From a beta proteobacterium AAP65 (GTDB lineage Bacteria; Pseudomonadota; Gammaproteobacteria; Burkholderiales; Burkholderiaceae_C): a stretch of DNA of 64,000 bases. This document shows positions 51,581 to 60,090 of the stretch, piece by piece. The notes below the pieces were generated by a model that was not told the DNA's origin, did not search any database, and worked only from the letters and a program-made list of their open reading frames with translations. Location of the stretch: assembly GCA_001295865.1 (NCBI GenBank), contig LJHW01000001.1, positions 186,001-250,000 of the forward strand. Direction: 5' to 3'. Numbering within the stretch: position 1 is the first letter of the stretch; the number at the start of each line of letters is the position of its first letter. Made by a program: the position numbers and the translations under genes.

Positions 51581-54430
51581 ATGCGCATCGTCGAACGCAA
51601 TGTTTATGTGGGCCCGTCGCTGTACGCGCACTTCCCGGTCATCAAGCTGGTGCTCGACCTCGGCGCGCTGGAGGCTTGGCCCACCGGCAAGCTGGGCCCG
51701 GCCTATGTGGACGCCCTGGTGGCTGCGCTGCCCGGCCTGCAGGAGCACGGCTGCAGCTACCGCGTGCCGGGGGGCTTCATCCGGCGCATGCGCGGCGACG
51801 CCGAAGACCCCGACGGCACCTGGCTTGGCCACGTCATGGAGCACGTGGCCATCGAGCTGCAGAACATCTCGGGCGAAAACGTCACTTTCGGCAAGACCCG
51901 CAGCATCGACGGCCAGCCCGGCGTCTACATCGTGGTCTACGAGTACGAGCAGCGCGACCAGGGCATCGAAGCCGGCGAGCTGGCCATCAAACTGCTGTGT
52001 TCGCTGCTGCCGGCCGCGTTGCGCCCGGCCGAGGTGGTGCCCGACGACTGGGTCTGGGCCGAGGCCCGCGACGAGTTCATCCGCTACGCGCAGCGCCGCG
52101 CGCTCGGGCCTTCCACCGCCAGCCTGGTGAAGGCCGCGGTGGACCGCAACATCCCCTGGCTGCGGCTGAACGAGCAGAGCCTCATCCAGCTGGGCCACGG
52201 CAAGTACCAGCAGCGCATCCAGGCCACCGTGACGGGCCGCACCAGCTACATCGCCGTGGAGCTGGCGCAGGACAAGGAAGAGACCAACAAGATCCTCGGC
52301 AACTGCGGCCTGCCGGTGCCGCGGCAGGAACTCGTGCGCAGCGCCGAGCGCGCCGTGCGCGCCGCCGAACGCCTGGGCTACCCGGTCGTCACCAAGCCCT
52401 ACAACGGCAACCACGGCCGTGGCATCAGCATCGGCCTGAAGACGCCCGACGAAGTGCGCAGCGGCTTCGCTGCGGCGCAGGAGCACAGCAGCAGCGTCAT
52501 CGTGGAGACCTACCTCAGCGGCGAAGACCACCGCCTGCTGGTGGTGGGCGGCGAGCTCATCGCCGCCACCAAGCGCACGCCGGGGCGTGTGATCGGCGAC
52601 GGCACGCACACCGTCAAGCAGCTGGTGGAGATCGTCAATCAAGACCCGCGCCGCGGCATCGGCCACGAGAAGGTGATGACGCGCATCGAGCTCGACGCGC
52701 AGGCCGACATGATGCTCACGCGCCAGGGCCTGACGGTGGACAGCGTGCCCGCCGCGGGCCAGGAAGTGCTGCTGCGCAGCACCGCCAACCTCAGCACCGG
52801 CGGCACCGCCACCGACGTGACCGACATCATCCACCCCGACAACCGCGAGATGGCCGTGCGCGCCGTCACCGCCATCGGGCTGGACGTGGGCGGTGTCGAC
52901 TTCCTCTGCCCCGACATCAGCGAGAGCTACAAGGCCGCGCCCAACGCCGGCGCCGGCATCTGCGAGATCAACGCCGCGCCGGGCTTCCGCATGCACGTGG
53001 CGCCCAGCGAAGGCACGCCGCGCGATGCCGCCGGGCCCGTGATCGACATGCTGTTCCCGCCTGGCACGCCCAGCCGCGTGCCCATCGCCGCCATCACCGG
53101 CACCAACGGCAAGACCACCACCAGCCGCATGCTGGCGCACATCACCAAGATGGCCGGCTACACACCGGGCCTGACGACGACCGATGGCGTGTACATCGAC
53201 GGCCAGCGCACCGTGGAAGGCGACATGACGGGGCCGGTGGCCACGCGCATGGTGCTGGCCGACCCGAAGATCGATATGGCCGTGCTGGAGGTGGCGCGCG
53301 GCGGCCTGCTGCGCGCCGGCATGGGCGTGCCCTTCGTCAACGTGGGCGCGGTGCTCAACGTGAAGAGCGACCACCTCGGCATGAAAGGCATCAATACCCT
53401 GGAAGAGCTCGCGGAGGTCAAACGCATCATCGTGGAGGTGGCGAAGGACTGCGCCGTGCTGAACGCCGACGACGAGAACGTCATCCGCATGAGCGCGCAC
53501 ACCGACGCCAAGCACCTCTGCTACGTGACGACCAACCCCGAGCACGCTGTGGTGCGCGAGCACATCCGCGCCGGTGGCCGCGCGTGCGCGCTGGAAGCGG
53601 GCGTGAACGGGCAGATGATCACGCTCTACGACAAGGGCCGGCACATCCCGCTGATGTGGACGCACCTGATCCCGGCAACCCTCGAAGGCCGCGCCATGCA
53701 CAACGTGCAGAACGCGATGTTCGCGGCGGCGCTGGCCTTCAGCCTGGACATCAAGCTCGACGCCATCCGCCAGGGCCTGCGCACCTTCGACACCACCTTC
53801 TTCCAGGCGCCGGGGCGCATGAACGTGTACGACGAACACCCGTTCAAGGTGATCTTCGACTACGCGCACAACGCCCACGCCGTGGGCGTGATGGCCGACC
53901 TGGCGCAGCGCCTGGACGTGCGCGGCCGGCGCATCGTGGTGGTGGCCGGGCCGGGCGACCGGCGCGACGAAGACATCCGCGACATCGCGCTGGCCGTGGC
54001 CGGGCGCTTCGACCACTACATCTGCCGCCGCGACGACGGCCTGCGCGGCCGCGCCAGCGACGAGGTGCCGAACATGATCGCTGGCGTGCTGCGCGGGCAG
54101 GGCGTGCGTGAAGACCAGATCACCATCATTCCCGACGAGCAGGAAGCCATCGACCACGCGCTGCGTTTGGGCCAGTTCGGCGATCTGCTGCTGGTGTTTG
54201 CCGATGCGCTGACACGCAGCTGGAAGCAGGTGACGAAGTTCCGGCCCGAGGGGGCGGTGGCGCATGCGGCCCCCGCGACAGCGAGCGCGCCCAAGGTGGC
54301 CGCTGAGGGCGGCGACAGCGGCTCGGACGACCGCCACCGCAACCCGCTGTCCGACGACGGCGCGCTGCTGGCCAGCGGCTTCGTGCGTGACGAACGCGGC
54401 CTGCGTTTCGTCGGCGAAGCCAGCGACTGA
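51581..54430 (+). CDS. cphA: Cyanophycin synthetase
   Basis: 949 aa from the ATG at 51581, behind a perfect AAGGAG. It makes cyanophycin from Asp and Arg with ATP. N-terminal domain starting MRIVERNVYVGPSLYAHFPV; ATP-grasp domain about 220-480 (YPVVTKPYNGNHGRGISIGL, VVGGELIAATKR, GICEINAAPGFRMH); Mur-ligase domain with P-loop GTNGKTTTSRM from 507, LEVARGGLLRAGMG and FDYAHNAHAVGVM. The C-terminus has a tail of about 60 residues beyond the usual end (HAAPATASAPKVAAEGGD...), poor in structure, unusual in length for the family (about 870-900). Followed after 19 nt by the Mur-ligase-only relative. Confidence 0.94.
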   Translation: MRIVERNVYVGPSLYAHFPVIKLVLDLGALEAWPTGKLGPAYVDALVAALPGLQEHGCSYRVPGGFIRRMRGDAEDPDGTWLGHVMEHVAIELQNISGENVTFGKTRSIDGQPGVYIVVYEYEQRDQGIEAGELAIKLLCSLLPAALRPAEVVPDDWVWAEARDEFIRYAQRRALGPSTASLVKAAVDRNIPWLRLNEQSLIQLGHGKYQQRIQATVTGRTSYIAVELAQDKEETNKILGNCGLPVPRQELVRSAERAVRAAERLGYPVVTKPYNGNHGRGISIGLKTPDEVRSGFAAAQEHSSSVIVETYLSGEDHRLLVVGGELIAATKRTPGRVIGDGTHTVKQLVEIVNQDPRRGIGHEKVMTRIELDAQADMMLTRQGLTVDSVPAAGQEVLLRSTANLSTGGTATDVTDIIHPDNREMAVRAVTAIGLDVGGVDFLCPDISESYKAAPNAGAGICEINAAPGFRMHVAPSEGTPRDAAGPVIDMLFPPGTPSRVPIAAITGTNGKTTTSRMLAHITKMAGYTPGLTTTDGVYIDGQRTVEGDMTGPVATRMVLADPKIDMAVLEVARGGLLRAGMGVPFVNVGAVLNVKSDHLGMKGINTLEELAEVKRIIVEVAKDCAVLNADDENVIRMSAHTDAKHLCYVTTNPEHAVVREHIRAGGRACALEAGVNGQMITLYDKGRHIPLMWTHLIPATLEGRAMHNVQNAMFAAALAFSLDIKLDAIRQGLRTFDTTFFQAPGRMNVYDEHPFKVIFDYAHNAHAVGVMADLAQRLDVRGRRIVVVAGPGDRRDEDIRDIALAVAGRFDHYICRRDDGLRGRASDEVPNMIAGVLRGQGVREDQITIIPDEQEAIDHALRLGQFGDLLLVFADALTRSWKQVTKFRPEGAVAHAAPATASAPKVAAEGGDSGSDDRHRNPLSDDGALLASGFVRDERGLRFVGEASD

Positions 54431-54449
54431 AGCCGCGGCGCGAGCACCC

Positions 54450-56243
54450 GTGCACGACGACGATGAAGGCCCGCCACCGGCGTTTGACAGCTCACGCCGG
54501 CTGACCGGCCCCAACCGCTGGTTTGCGCAGCCGGCCGTGGCGCTGACGCCGCTGGGCGCAGCGGCGCAAGACCCGGCCGCGCTGGCCGGCTGGGCGCAGC
54601 GCGTGCAAGCGCTGTGCGCCGCCCTGGGCTGGCCCGCACCGCAAGCGCACGTGGCCACTGGCGCGGCCGGCACCGTGCTGGCCTTCGTGCCGCCCGAGCC
54701 CGCGCTGCTGACGGCCACCGACCTCAACGAGTGGGCCTGGGAGCGTGCCGCCGAGGCGCACACGCCGTTGGCGGCTCAAGGCTTCGCAGTCACACAGCCC
54801 GCGTCCGAAGACATCGCCACGATGGCCCGGCACTTCAGCGCCAAAGCTTCCACCGAAGCCTCGCGCCCGCTGCAGCGTCTGCAGGCTGCCGCCAGCGCGC
54901 ATGGCCTGCCGCTCTTCGACGACGACGACAGCGTCTCCATCGGCATTGGCAGCGGCAGCCGCACCTGGCCGCGCGCTGCGCTGCCCTTGCCGATGGACCT
55001 GCCCTGGCCGCAACTGCACGCGCAGCCCGTGCTGCTGGTGACGGGCAGCAACGGCAAGACCACCACCACGCGGCTGCTGGTGGCGATGGCCGAGGCCGCC
55101 GGCCGCGTGGCCGGCCACTGCAGCACCGAGGGCGTGGTGGTGGGCGGCGCGCTGGTGCATGCGGGCGACTACGCTGGCCCGGCCGGTGCCCGCGCCGTGC
55201 TGCGCCACCCGGCGGTGCAGTTCGCGGTGCTGGAGACGGCACGCGGCGGCCTGCTGCGCCGCGGCCTGGTGGCAAGGCAGGCCGACGCCGCCCTCGTCAC
55301 CAACGTCAGCGCCGACCACCTGGGCGAATACGGCATCGCCAGCGTGGAAGACATCGCCGAGGCCAAGCTCGTGGTGGCACACGCGCTGCGCGAGCACGGC
55401 ACGCTGGTGCTCAACGGCGGTGACGCCGTGCTGATGGCTGTGGCACGCCGCACGCCGCACGTGCAGGCGCTGTTCGATGCGGGCCGCGTGGCGCTGTTTG
55501 CGCACGATCTGGCGCACCCGGCGCTGCAGGCGCACCGCACCACCGGCGCGCCCGTGTGCGGTGTCGATGCCGACGGAGAACTGGTGTGGGCCCAGGGCGA
55601 TGTGGCAACTTCGCTGGGCGAGATCACGCAGATGCCACTCACGCTGCAGGGCGCGGCGCGGCACAACGTCGAGAACATCGCCGCGGCGGTGCTGGCTGCG
55701 CTGGCCACCGACCTGCCGCTGCCAGCCTTGCGCGCCACGCTGGCGCAGTTCGGCGCCCTGCCGCAAGACAACCCCGGCCGCCTGGAGCGCTGGGCCTGGC
55801 GCGGCGCCACCGTGCTGGTGGACTACGCGCACAACCCCGACGGCCTGGCGCAGCTGCTGCAGGTGGCGCAGGCCTTGATGTCGAAAGACCAGCCCGTGCG
55901 CCTGGGCCTGCTGCTCGGCCAGGCCGGCAACCGCGACAACACGGCCATCACCGAGCTGGCATGGACCGCAGCGCGTTTTGCGCCAGCCCGCGTGGTGGTG
56001 AAAGAACTGCCGCTGATGCTGCGCGGCCGGCCGCTGGGCGAGGTGCCGGCGCTGCTGCAGGCCGGGCTCTTGCAGGCCGGCCTGCCCGCCGCAGCGGTGC
56101 AGCACGAGGCCGACGAAGCCACCGCCGCGCGGGCGCTGCTGGCCTGGGCGCAGCCGGGCGACGTGGTGGTGCTGCCCGTGCACACCACGGCCGTGCGGCA
56201 GGCCCTGGCCGCAACGCTGCTGGCGGCAGGCGGCGGCGCCTAG
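54450..56243 (+). CDS. Mur ligase-type CphA relative (CphA'), lacks ATP-grasp domain
   Basis: 597 aa from a GTG at 54450. The first 190 residues start SRRLTGPNRWFAQPAVAL, similar in pattern to the RGPN-W element of CphA-type N-termini, but there is no ATP-grasp domain. A complete Mur-ligase domain follows: TGSNGKTTTTR from 198, LETARGGLLRRGLV, NVSADHLGEYGI, LVDYAHNPDGLAQLL. It may add one amino acid to the polymer, make primer or act on another peptide; unknown. It is in one operon with cphA. The stop overlaps the convergent binding-protein gene by 4 bp. Confidence 0.82.
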   Translation: MHDDDEGPPPAFDSSRRLTGPNRWFAQPAVALTPLGAAAQDPAALAGWAQRVQALCAALGWPAPQAHVATGAAGTVLAFVPPEPALLTATDLNEWAWERAAEAHTPLAAQGFAVTQPASEDIATMARHFSAKASTEASRPLQRLQAAASAHGLPLFDDDDSVSIGIGSGSRTWPRAALPLPMDLPWPQLHAQPVLLVTGSNGKTTTTRLLVAMAEAAGRVAGHCSTEGVVVGGALVHAGDYAGPAGARAVLRHPAVQFAVLETARGGLLRRGLVARQADAALVTNVSADHLGEYGIASVEDIAEAKLVVAHALREHGTLVLNGGDAVLMAVARRTPHVQALFDAGRVALFAHDLAHPALQAHRTTGAPVCGVDADGELVWAQGDVATSLGEITQMPLTLQGAARHNVENIAAAVLAALATDLPLPALRATLAQFGALPQDNPGRLERWAWRGATVLVDYAHNPDGLAQLLQVAQALMSKDQPVRLGLLLGQAGNRDNTAITELAWTAARFAPARVVVKELPLMLRGRPLGEVPALLQAGLLQAGLPAAAVQHEADEATAARALLAWAQPGDVVVLPVHTTAVRQALAATLLAAGGGA

Positions 56244-56995
56244 GCCGTCGGCGCGGCCGGCGCCACACCAGCCCCGGCGATGCCGTGGCGCTGCAGCGCC
56301 GCCGCGATGGCGCCCTCGGCCTTGGCCGCTTCCACAAACCGGTGCAGCAGCGCCTGCGCCGCCGCGCCGCGGCCGGCCGGGATGCCCGTGGCCTGCTCGA
56401 TGACCATGAAACGCCCGGGCAACAGGCGCAGGCCGCCGGCCGCCGGGCCCAGGCGCTCGGCCTCGGCCTGCAACGGCTGCTTCACGCCGGCGGCCACCTC
56501 GGCCCCGCTGGCCAGGAACTCGGCCACCACGGCCTGCGAGCTGGGCGCGCGCTGCAGCGTGGCCTGCTGCAGCGTGCGGCTGAGGTAGAGGTCGTAGGCG
56601 CTGCCCTGGCCCACCACCACGCGGTTGCCGGGGCGGTCGACCTCGTCGTTGTGCTGCAGCGGGCTGGCCGCGCGCACGAGGTAAGCGCCTTCGATCAGCA
56701 GGTAGGGCGCCGAGAAACGCAAGCCCTCGCCACGCAGCGGGTCCACGGCGAAGAAGCCGAGGTCGGCGGTTTCGCTGCGCACGGCGGCCACGGCTTGTGC
56801 GGCGGTGTCCACCACCTGCAGCGCCAGCGGCACGCCCAGCTGTGCGGCCAGGGCGCGCGCGAGGTCGACGCTCACGCCTTCGGCCGTGCCGGGGCCAGCC
56901 CCGGCACGGGCGAGCAGCGGGTTGCCCAGGTTGATGACGGCATGCAGCGTGCCGCGGGGTGCCAGCAGGGTGGACGGGGTCATGGACGCGCTCAT
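56240..56995 (-). CDS. Family-3 solute-binding-like protein without signal peptide
   Basis: 251 aa from the ATG at 56995 (or 56983). Amino-acid-binding (SBP family 3) fold: VSVDLARALAAQLGVPLALQ, TADLGFFAVDPLRGEGLRFS, FSAPYLLIEGAYLVR. No signal peptide or membrane segment at either start, so it would stay in the cytoplasm unless the start is wrong; upstream in-frame codons give no signal. No transporter genes nearby. It may sense an amino acid, or have moved to another role. Divergent from the exported methyltransferase gene. Confidence 0.75.
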   Translation of the reverse strand: MSASMTPSTLLAPRGTLHAVINLGNPLLARAGAGPGTAEGVSVDLARALAAQLGVPLALQVVDTAAQAVAAVRSETADLGFFAVDPLRGEGLRFSAPYLLIEGAYLVRAASPLQHNDEVDRPGNRVVVGQGSAYDLYLSRTLQQATLQRAPSSQAVVAEFLASGAEVAAGVKQPLQAEAERLGPAAGGLRLLPGRFMVIEQATGIPAGRGAAAQALLHRFVEAAKAEGAIAAALQRHGIAGAGVAPAAPTA

Positions 56996-57063
56996 GAGCG
57001 GGTGTGGGGTCTTGGGGAACACGAGCAGTGTAGGAGCCGCCCGCACCACCAGAATGCGCGCCC

Positions 57064-57957
57064 ATGACGCACCCTGCCCACCCCCACACCACCGCCCCGG
57101 CCCCGGCCGGCCTGCAGCGCCGCCACCTGCTGGCGGCCGGCCCGGCTGCACTGCTGGCCCTCGGCCTGCCCGGCTGCGCCAGCAGCCCGGGCGGCAGCGC
57201 CAGCCAAGAGCCCGATGCCGCGCTCCGCGCCGTGCTGGCCGCGCCGCACCGCAGCCCAAGCAACCGCGCCCGCGACGCCTGGCGCAACCCCGGCCCCACG
57301 TTGGCCTTCTTCGGCATGCGCCCCACGCTGACGGTGGTGGAGCTCTCGCCCGGCGGCGCCTGGTACAGCGAGATCCTGGCGCCCTACCTGCGCAGCAGCG
57401 GCAAGCTCTACCTGGCGCACTTCCCGGCCGACAGCGCCAACGCCAACATGCGCCGCGCCCGTGGCAACTTTGCCGAGCGTTTGGCCAAGGCGCCCGAGCT
57501 CTACGACAAGGCCGTGCTCGCCACGCTGCCCACCGCCACGGGCGCGCCCGACGTGCCGGCCGGCAGCGTGGACCTGGTGCTGACCTTCCGCAACGTGCAC
57601 AACTGGGTCAGCGACAAGAGCCTGGACGACAAGCTGCGCGGCTGCTTCGCGATGCTCAAGCCCGGCGGCGTGCTGGGCGTGGTGGAGCACCGCGCCAACC
57701 CCGGCGCCACGCTGGAAGCCATGGCCAAGAGCGGCTACGTCACCGAAGCCTTCATGGAAGAACGCGCCCGCGCCGCCGGCTTTGTGCTGGGGGCCAAGAG
57801 CGAGATCAACGCCAACCCGAAGGACACCAAAGACCACCCGAACGGCGTGTGGACGCTGCCGCCGACCTTTGCGCGCAAGGAGGTGGAGCGCGAGCGTTAT
57901 GCCGCCATCGGCGAGAGCGACCGCTTCACGCACCGCTACGTGAAACCGGCGGCCTGA
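57064..57957 (+). CDS. Exported SAM-dependent methyltransferase homologue (COG4798 type)
   Basis: 297 aa. Twin-Arg signal with lipobox: LQRRHLLAAGPAALLALGLP followed by GCASS, so a Tat-exported lipoprotein is predicted. The rest is a class I methyltransferase fold: LTVVELSPGGAWYSEILAPY (motif I region), SVDLVLTFRNVHNWV, MLKPGGVLGVVEHRA (motif post-I/II). The ARDAWRNPGPTLAFFGM start of the domain is typical of the family. A methyltransferase outside the cytoplasm would lack SAM, so the fold may bind something else. The family is usually exported in proteobacteria; substrate unknown. Confidence 0.8.
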   Translation: MTHPAHPHTTAPAPAGLQRRHLLAAGPAALLALGLPGCASSPGGSASQEPDAALRAVLAAPHRSPSNRARDAWRNPGPTLAFFGMRPTLTVVELSPGGAWYSEILAPYLRSSGKLYLAHFPADSANANMRRARGNFAERLAKAPELYDKAVLATLPTATGAPDVPAGSVDLVLTFRNVHNWVSDKSLDDKLRGCFAMLKPGGVLGVVEHRANPGATLEAMAKSGYVTEAFMEERARAAGFVLGAKSEINANPKDTKDHPNGVWTLPPTFARKEVERERYAAIGESDRFTHRYVKPAA

Positions 57958-57976
57958 GCCGCCGGAACATGGCCCT

Positions 57977-57992
57977 GGCGGCCGCGGCCGCC
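57977..57992. terminator. Hairpin between convergent methyltransferase and PEP-CTERM genes
   Basis: GGCGGC, loop CGCG, GCCGCC, between the stops at 57957 and 58001. No U tract; a weak candidate. Confidence 0.35.
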
Positions 57993-58000
57993 GGCGTGAT

Positions 58001-58954
58001 TCAGGCGCGGCGCCCGCGCCGCGCCGCAGCGCCAACGGCCAGCAGGCCCGCCGCCCACAGCAGCACCGTGGCCGGTTCGGGCACCACGCTCAGCACCTCC
58101 AGGTAACGGCCACCGCCGCTGTAGACCTGGGTGCTGAGGCCGCTGCCCACGTCGAGCACAAAAGCGCCGGCACCGCTGGTCCACATCACATTGCCATTGC
58201 CCAACTGCGCCACGCCGCGCGCACCCGCGGCCGTGTAGGTGGCCAGCACGGTGCCGGTGCTGGCATCCAGGCGCACGATGTTGTTCGAGCTGAAGCCGGC
58301 CACGAGGATGTCGCCATTGCTGGCATAGACCATCTGCTCGGCGAAGTTCAGCGTGGCGCTGTTGTGGAAGCTGCCCAGCGCCGTGCCCGTGAGGCTGTAG
58401 CGGTGGATGTCGTCGTTGGCCGCCGACGAAGACACCAGCAGCCCACCCTGGTAGGCCAGCGCGCCGAAGGGGCTGGGCGACGTGGCGCCGGTGGCGAAGC
58501 TGCCCAGGCTGGCACCGCTGGTGCTGACCATCACCACCGCCGCGCCCGGCGCGCCGTTGGCGGTGCCGGCGTTGGTGATGTAGACCGTGCCGCCCACCAA
58601 GGCCATGCCGCGCACGTTGTCCAGGCCGCCGCTGGTGCCGCCGCCGATCTGCCCGAGCAGGCTGCCGTCCAGGCTCCAGCGCGAAACGCGGTCACCGATC
58701 TGTTCGCTCACCCAGATCTCGTTGCCCACGCTCAGGGCGTGCAGTGGCGTGCCCCCGGCCAGCGGGAAGAGTTCGGCGTTGATCAGGCTGCCATCCACCG
58801 CGCTGAAGGCCACCAGCCGGTTGTTGACGGAGTCGGGCATGGCCAGCACCTGGGCCTGCGCGCCCGTGGCCAAGGTGGCGGCGGTCGCCAGGCCCGTGGC
58901 CCAGCGCAGCAGCCTGCGGGCGCCGTGTTGCCAGCGTGAGGTTGGGTGGTTCAT
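58001..58954 (-). CDS. PEP-CTERM protein with beta-propeller-like repeats
   Basis: 317 aa from the ATG at 58954, with GGAGG upstream. Signal peptide (LRWATGLATAATLATGAQAQ). The body has NHL/YncE-like propeller repeats: SVNNRLVAFSAVDGSLINAE, IWVSEQIGDRVSRWSLDGSL, GDILVAGFSSNNIVRLDAS, GVAQLGNGNVMW. The C-terminal sorting signal VPEPATVLLWAAGLLAVG ends in the basic AARRGRRA, recognised by exosortase EpsH/XrtA. It is thus surface- or EPS-associated. The exosortase must lie elsewhere. Cargo or ligand unknown. Confidence 0.88.
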   Translation of the reverse strand: MNHPTSRWQHGARRLLRWATGLATAATLATGAQAQVLAMPDSVNNRLVAFSAVDGSLINAELFPLAGGTPLHALSVGNEIWVSEQIGDRVSRWSLDGSLLGQIGGGTSGGLDNVRGMALVGGTVYITNAGTANGAPGAAVVMVSTSGASLGSFATGATSPSPFGALAYQGGLLVSSSAANDDIHRYSLTGTALGSFHNSATLNFAEQMVYASNGDILVAGFSSNNIVRLDASTGTVLATYTAAGARGVAQLGNGNVMWTSGAGAFVLDVGSGLSTQVYSGGGRYLEVLSVVPEPATVLLWAAGLLAVGAAARRGRRA

Positions 58955-59142
58955 GAAGGCCTCCAGGTCCGGTTGATGTGGACGAGCCCGACGGTAGCGC
59001 GCGCGGCCTCCCTTGCGTGCAGCGGCATGCGCAGCCACCCCTAACTTCAACAGCGCAGCACGGGCGATCACCAGCCGGCGAGCCAGGCCTTATCGTTCCA
59101 CCGAACACGCGGCGCGGCCGCAGCGAACCAGCAGGAGCTCTC

Positions 59143-60060
59143 ATGCACAGACGCGTCGGCATCATCGGCACCGGTTCGGTGGGCACCAGCGTGGCGGTGT
59201 CCACGCTGCACGCGGGCGTGGCCAGCGCCTTGTGGCTGCACGATCTGAACGCAGCGCGCGCCGAAGGCGAGGCCATGGACCTGGCCCACGGCGCGGCCTT
59301 CTACCCGCCCTGCGAAGTGCGCAGCGCGATGCTGGCCGAGATGCGCGAGTGCCAGGTGGTGGTGGTGGCCGCCGGCCGCAACAGCCGCCCCGGCGAGACG
59401 CGGCTGGATCTGCTGCGCGACAACGCGCGCGTCATCGCCACCATCGGCCAGGGCCTGGCGGGCTTCGGGGGCACGGTGGTGCTGGTGACCAACCCTGTGG
59501 ACGTGCTGACTTTGGTGATGCAGCAGGCCAGCGGCCTGCCACCCGAGCGTGTGCTGGGCACCGGCACCATGCTCGACACCGCGCGCCTGCACCAGATGCT
59601 GGGTGCAGAACTCGGCGTGGCCACCCAGTCCATCCACGCCCAGGTGCTGGGCGAACACGGCGATTCGGAACTCGTGCTGTGGTCGGGCGCGCAGGTGGGC
59701 GGCGTGCCGCTGCGGCAGTGGGCGGGCTGGACGCCCGAAGCCGAAGCGCGTCTGGCGCACGCGGTGCGTGTGGCCGCCTACGAGGTCATCCAGCGCAAGG
59801 GCGCCACCAACCACGCCATCGGTCTGGTGACGGCGCGGCTGCTGCAATGTCTGTTGCGCGGCGAACGCCGCGTGCTCACCGTCTCACGCGTGCAGCAGGG
59901 GGCCTGCGGGCTGCACGGCGTGGCGCTCTCGCTGCCCACGGTGGTGGGCGCGGGCGGCGGCGTGCAGGTGCTGGTGCCGCAGATGGACGCCACCGAACAG
60001 GCCGCGCTGGCCCACTCGGCCCAGGTGCTGCAGGCCGCGGCGGCCAGCGTGGCGGGCTGA
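59143..60060 (+). CDS. L-lactate/malate dehydrogenase family enzyme, specificity uncertain
   Basis: 305 aa, ATG at 59143 behind GGAG. NAD-binding GIIGTGSVGTSVAVSTL, Asp of strand 2 in LHDLNAARAEGEAMDLAHG. Catalytic site: PGETRLDLL (Arg), TNPVDVLT, GEHGDSEL (catalytic His) and KGATNHAIG. The overall pattern (GETRLDL, GEHGDSE) is LDH-like, but the specificity residue at position 102 of LDH numbering, Gln in LDH and Arg in MDH, is Ser here (RNSRPGETR). It may therefore use another 2-keto acid. It stands alone. Confidence 0.82.
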   Translation: MHRRVGIIGTGSVGTSVAVSTLHAGVASALWLHDLNAARAEGEAMDLAHGAAFYPPCEVRSAMLAEMRECQVVVVAAGRNSRPGETRLDLLRDNARVIATIGQGLAGFGGTVVLVTNPVDVLTLVMQQASGLPPERVLGTGTMLDTARLHQMLGAELGVATQSIHAQVLGEHGDSELVLWSGAQVGGVPLRQWAGWTPEAEARLAHAVRVAAYEVIQRKGATNHAIGLVTARLLQCLLRGERRVLTVSRVQQGACGLHGVALSLPTVVGAGGGVQVLVPQMDATEQAALAHSAQVLQAAAASVAG

Positions 60061-60090
60061 ACCGCCCGGGCCGCCCGCAGCGCCGCGGTT

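Noticed and set aside
51338-54763. 1141-codon open frame on the minus strand
   Set aside because: Antisense to cphA, His/Ala/Val-rich shadow composition, no ribosome binding site or domain.
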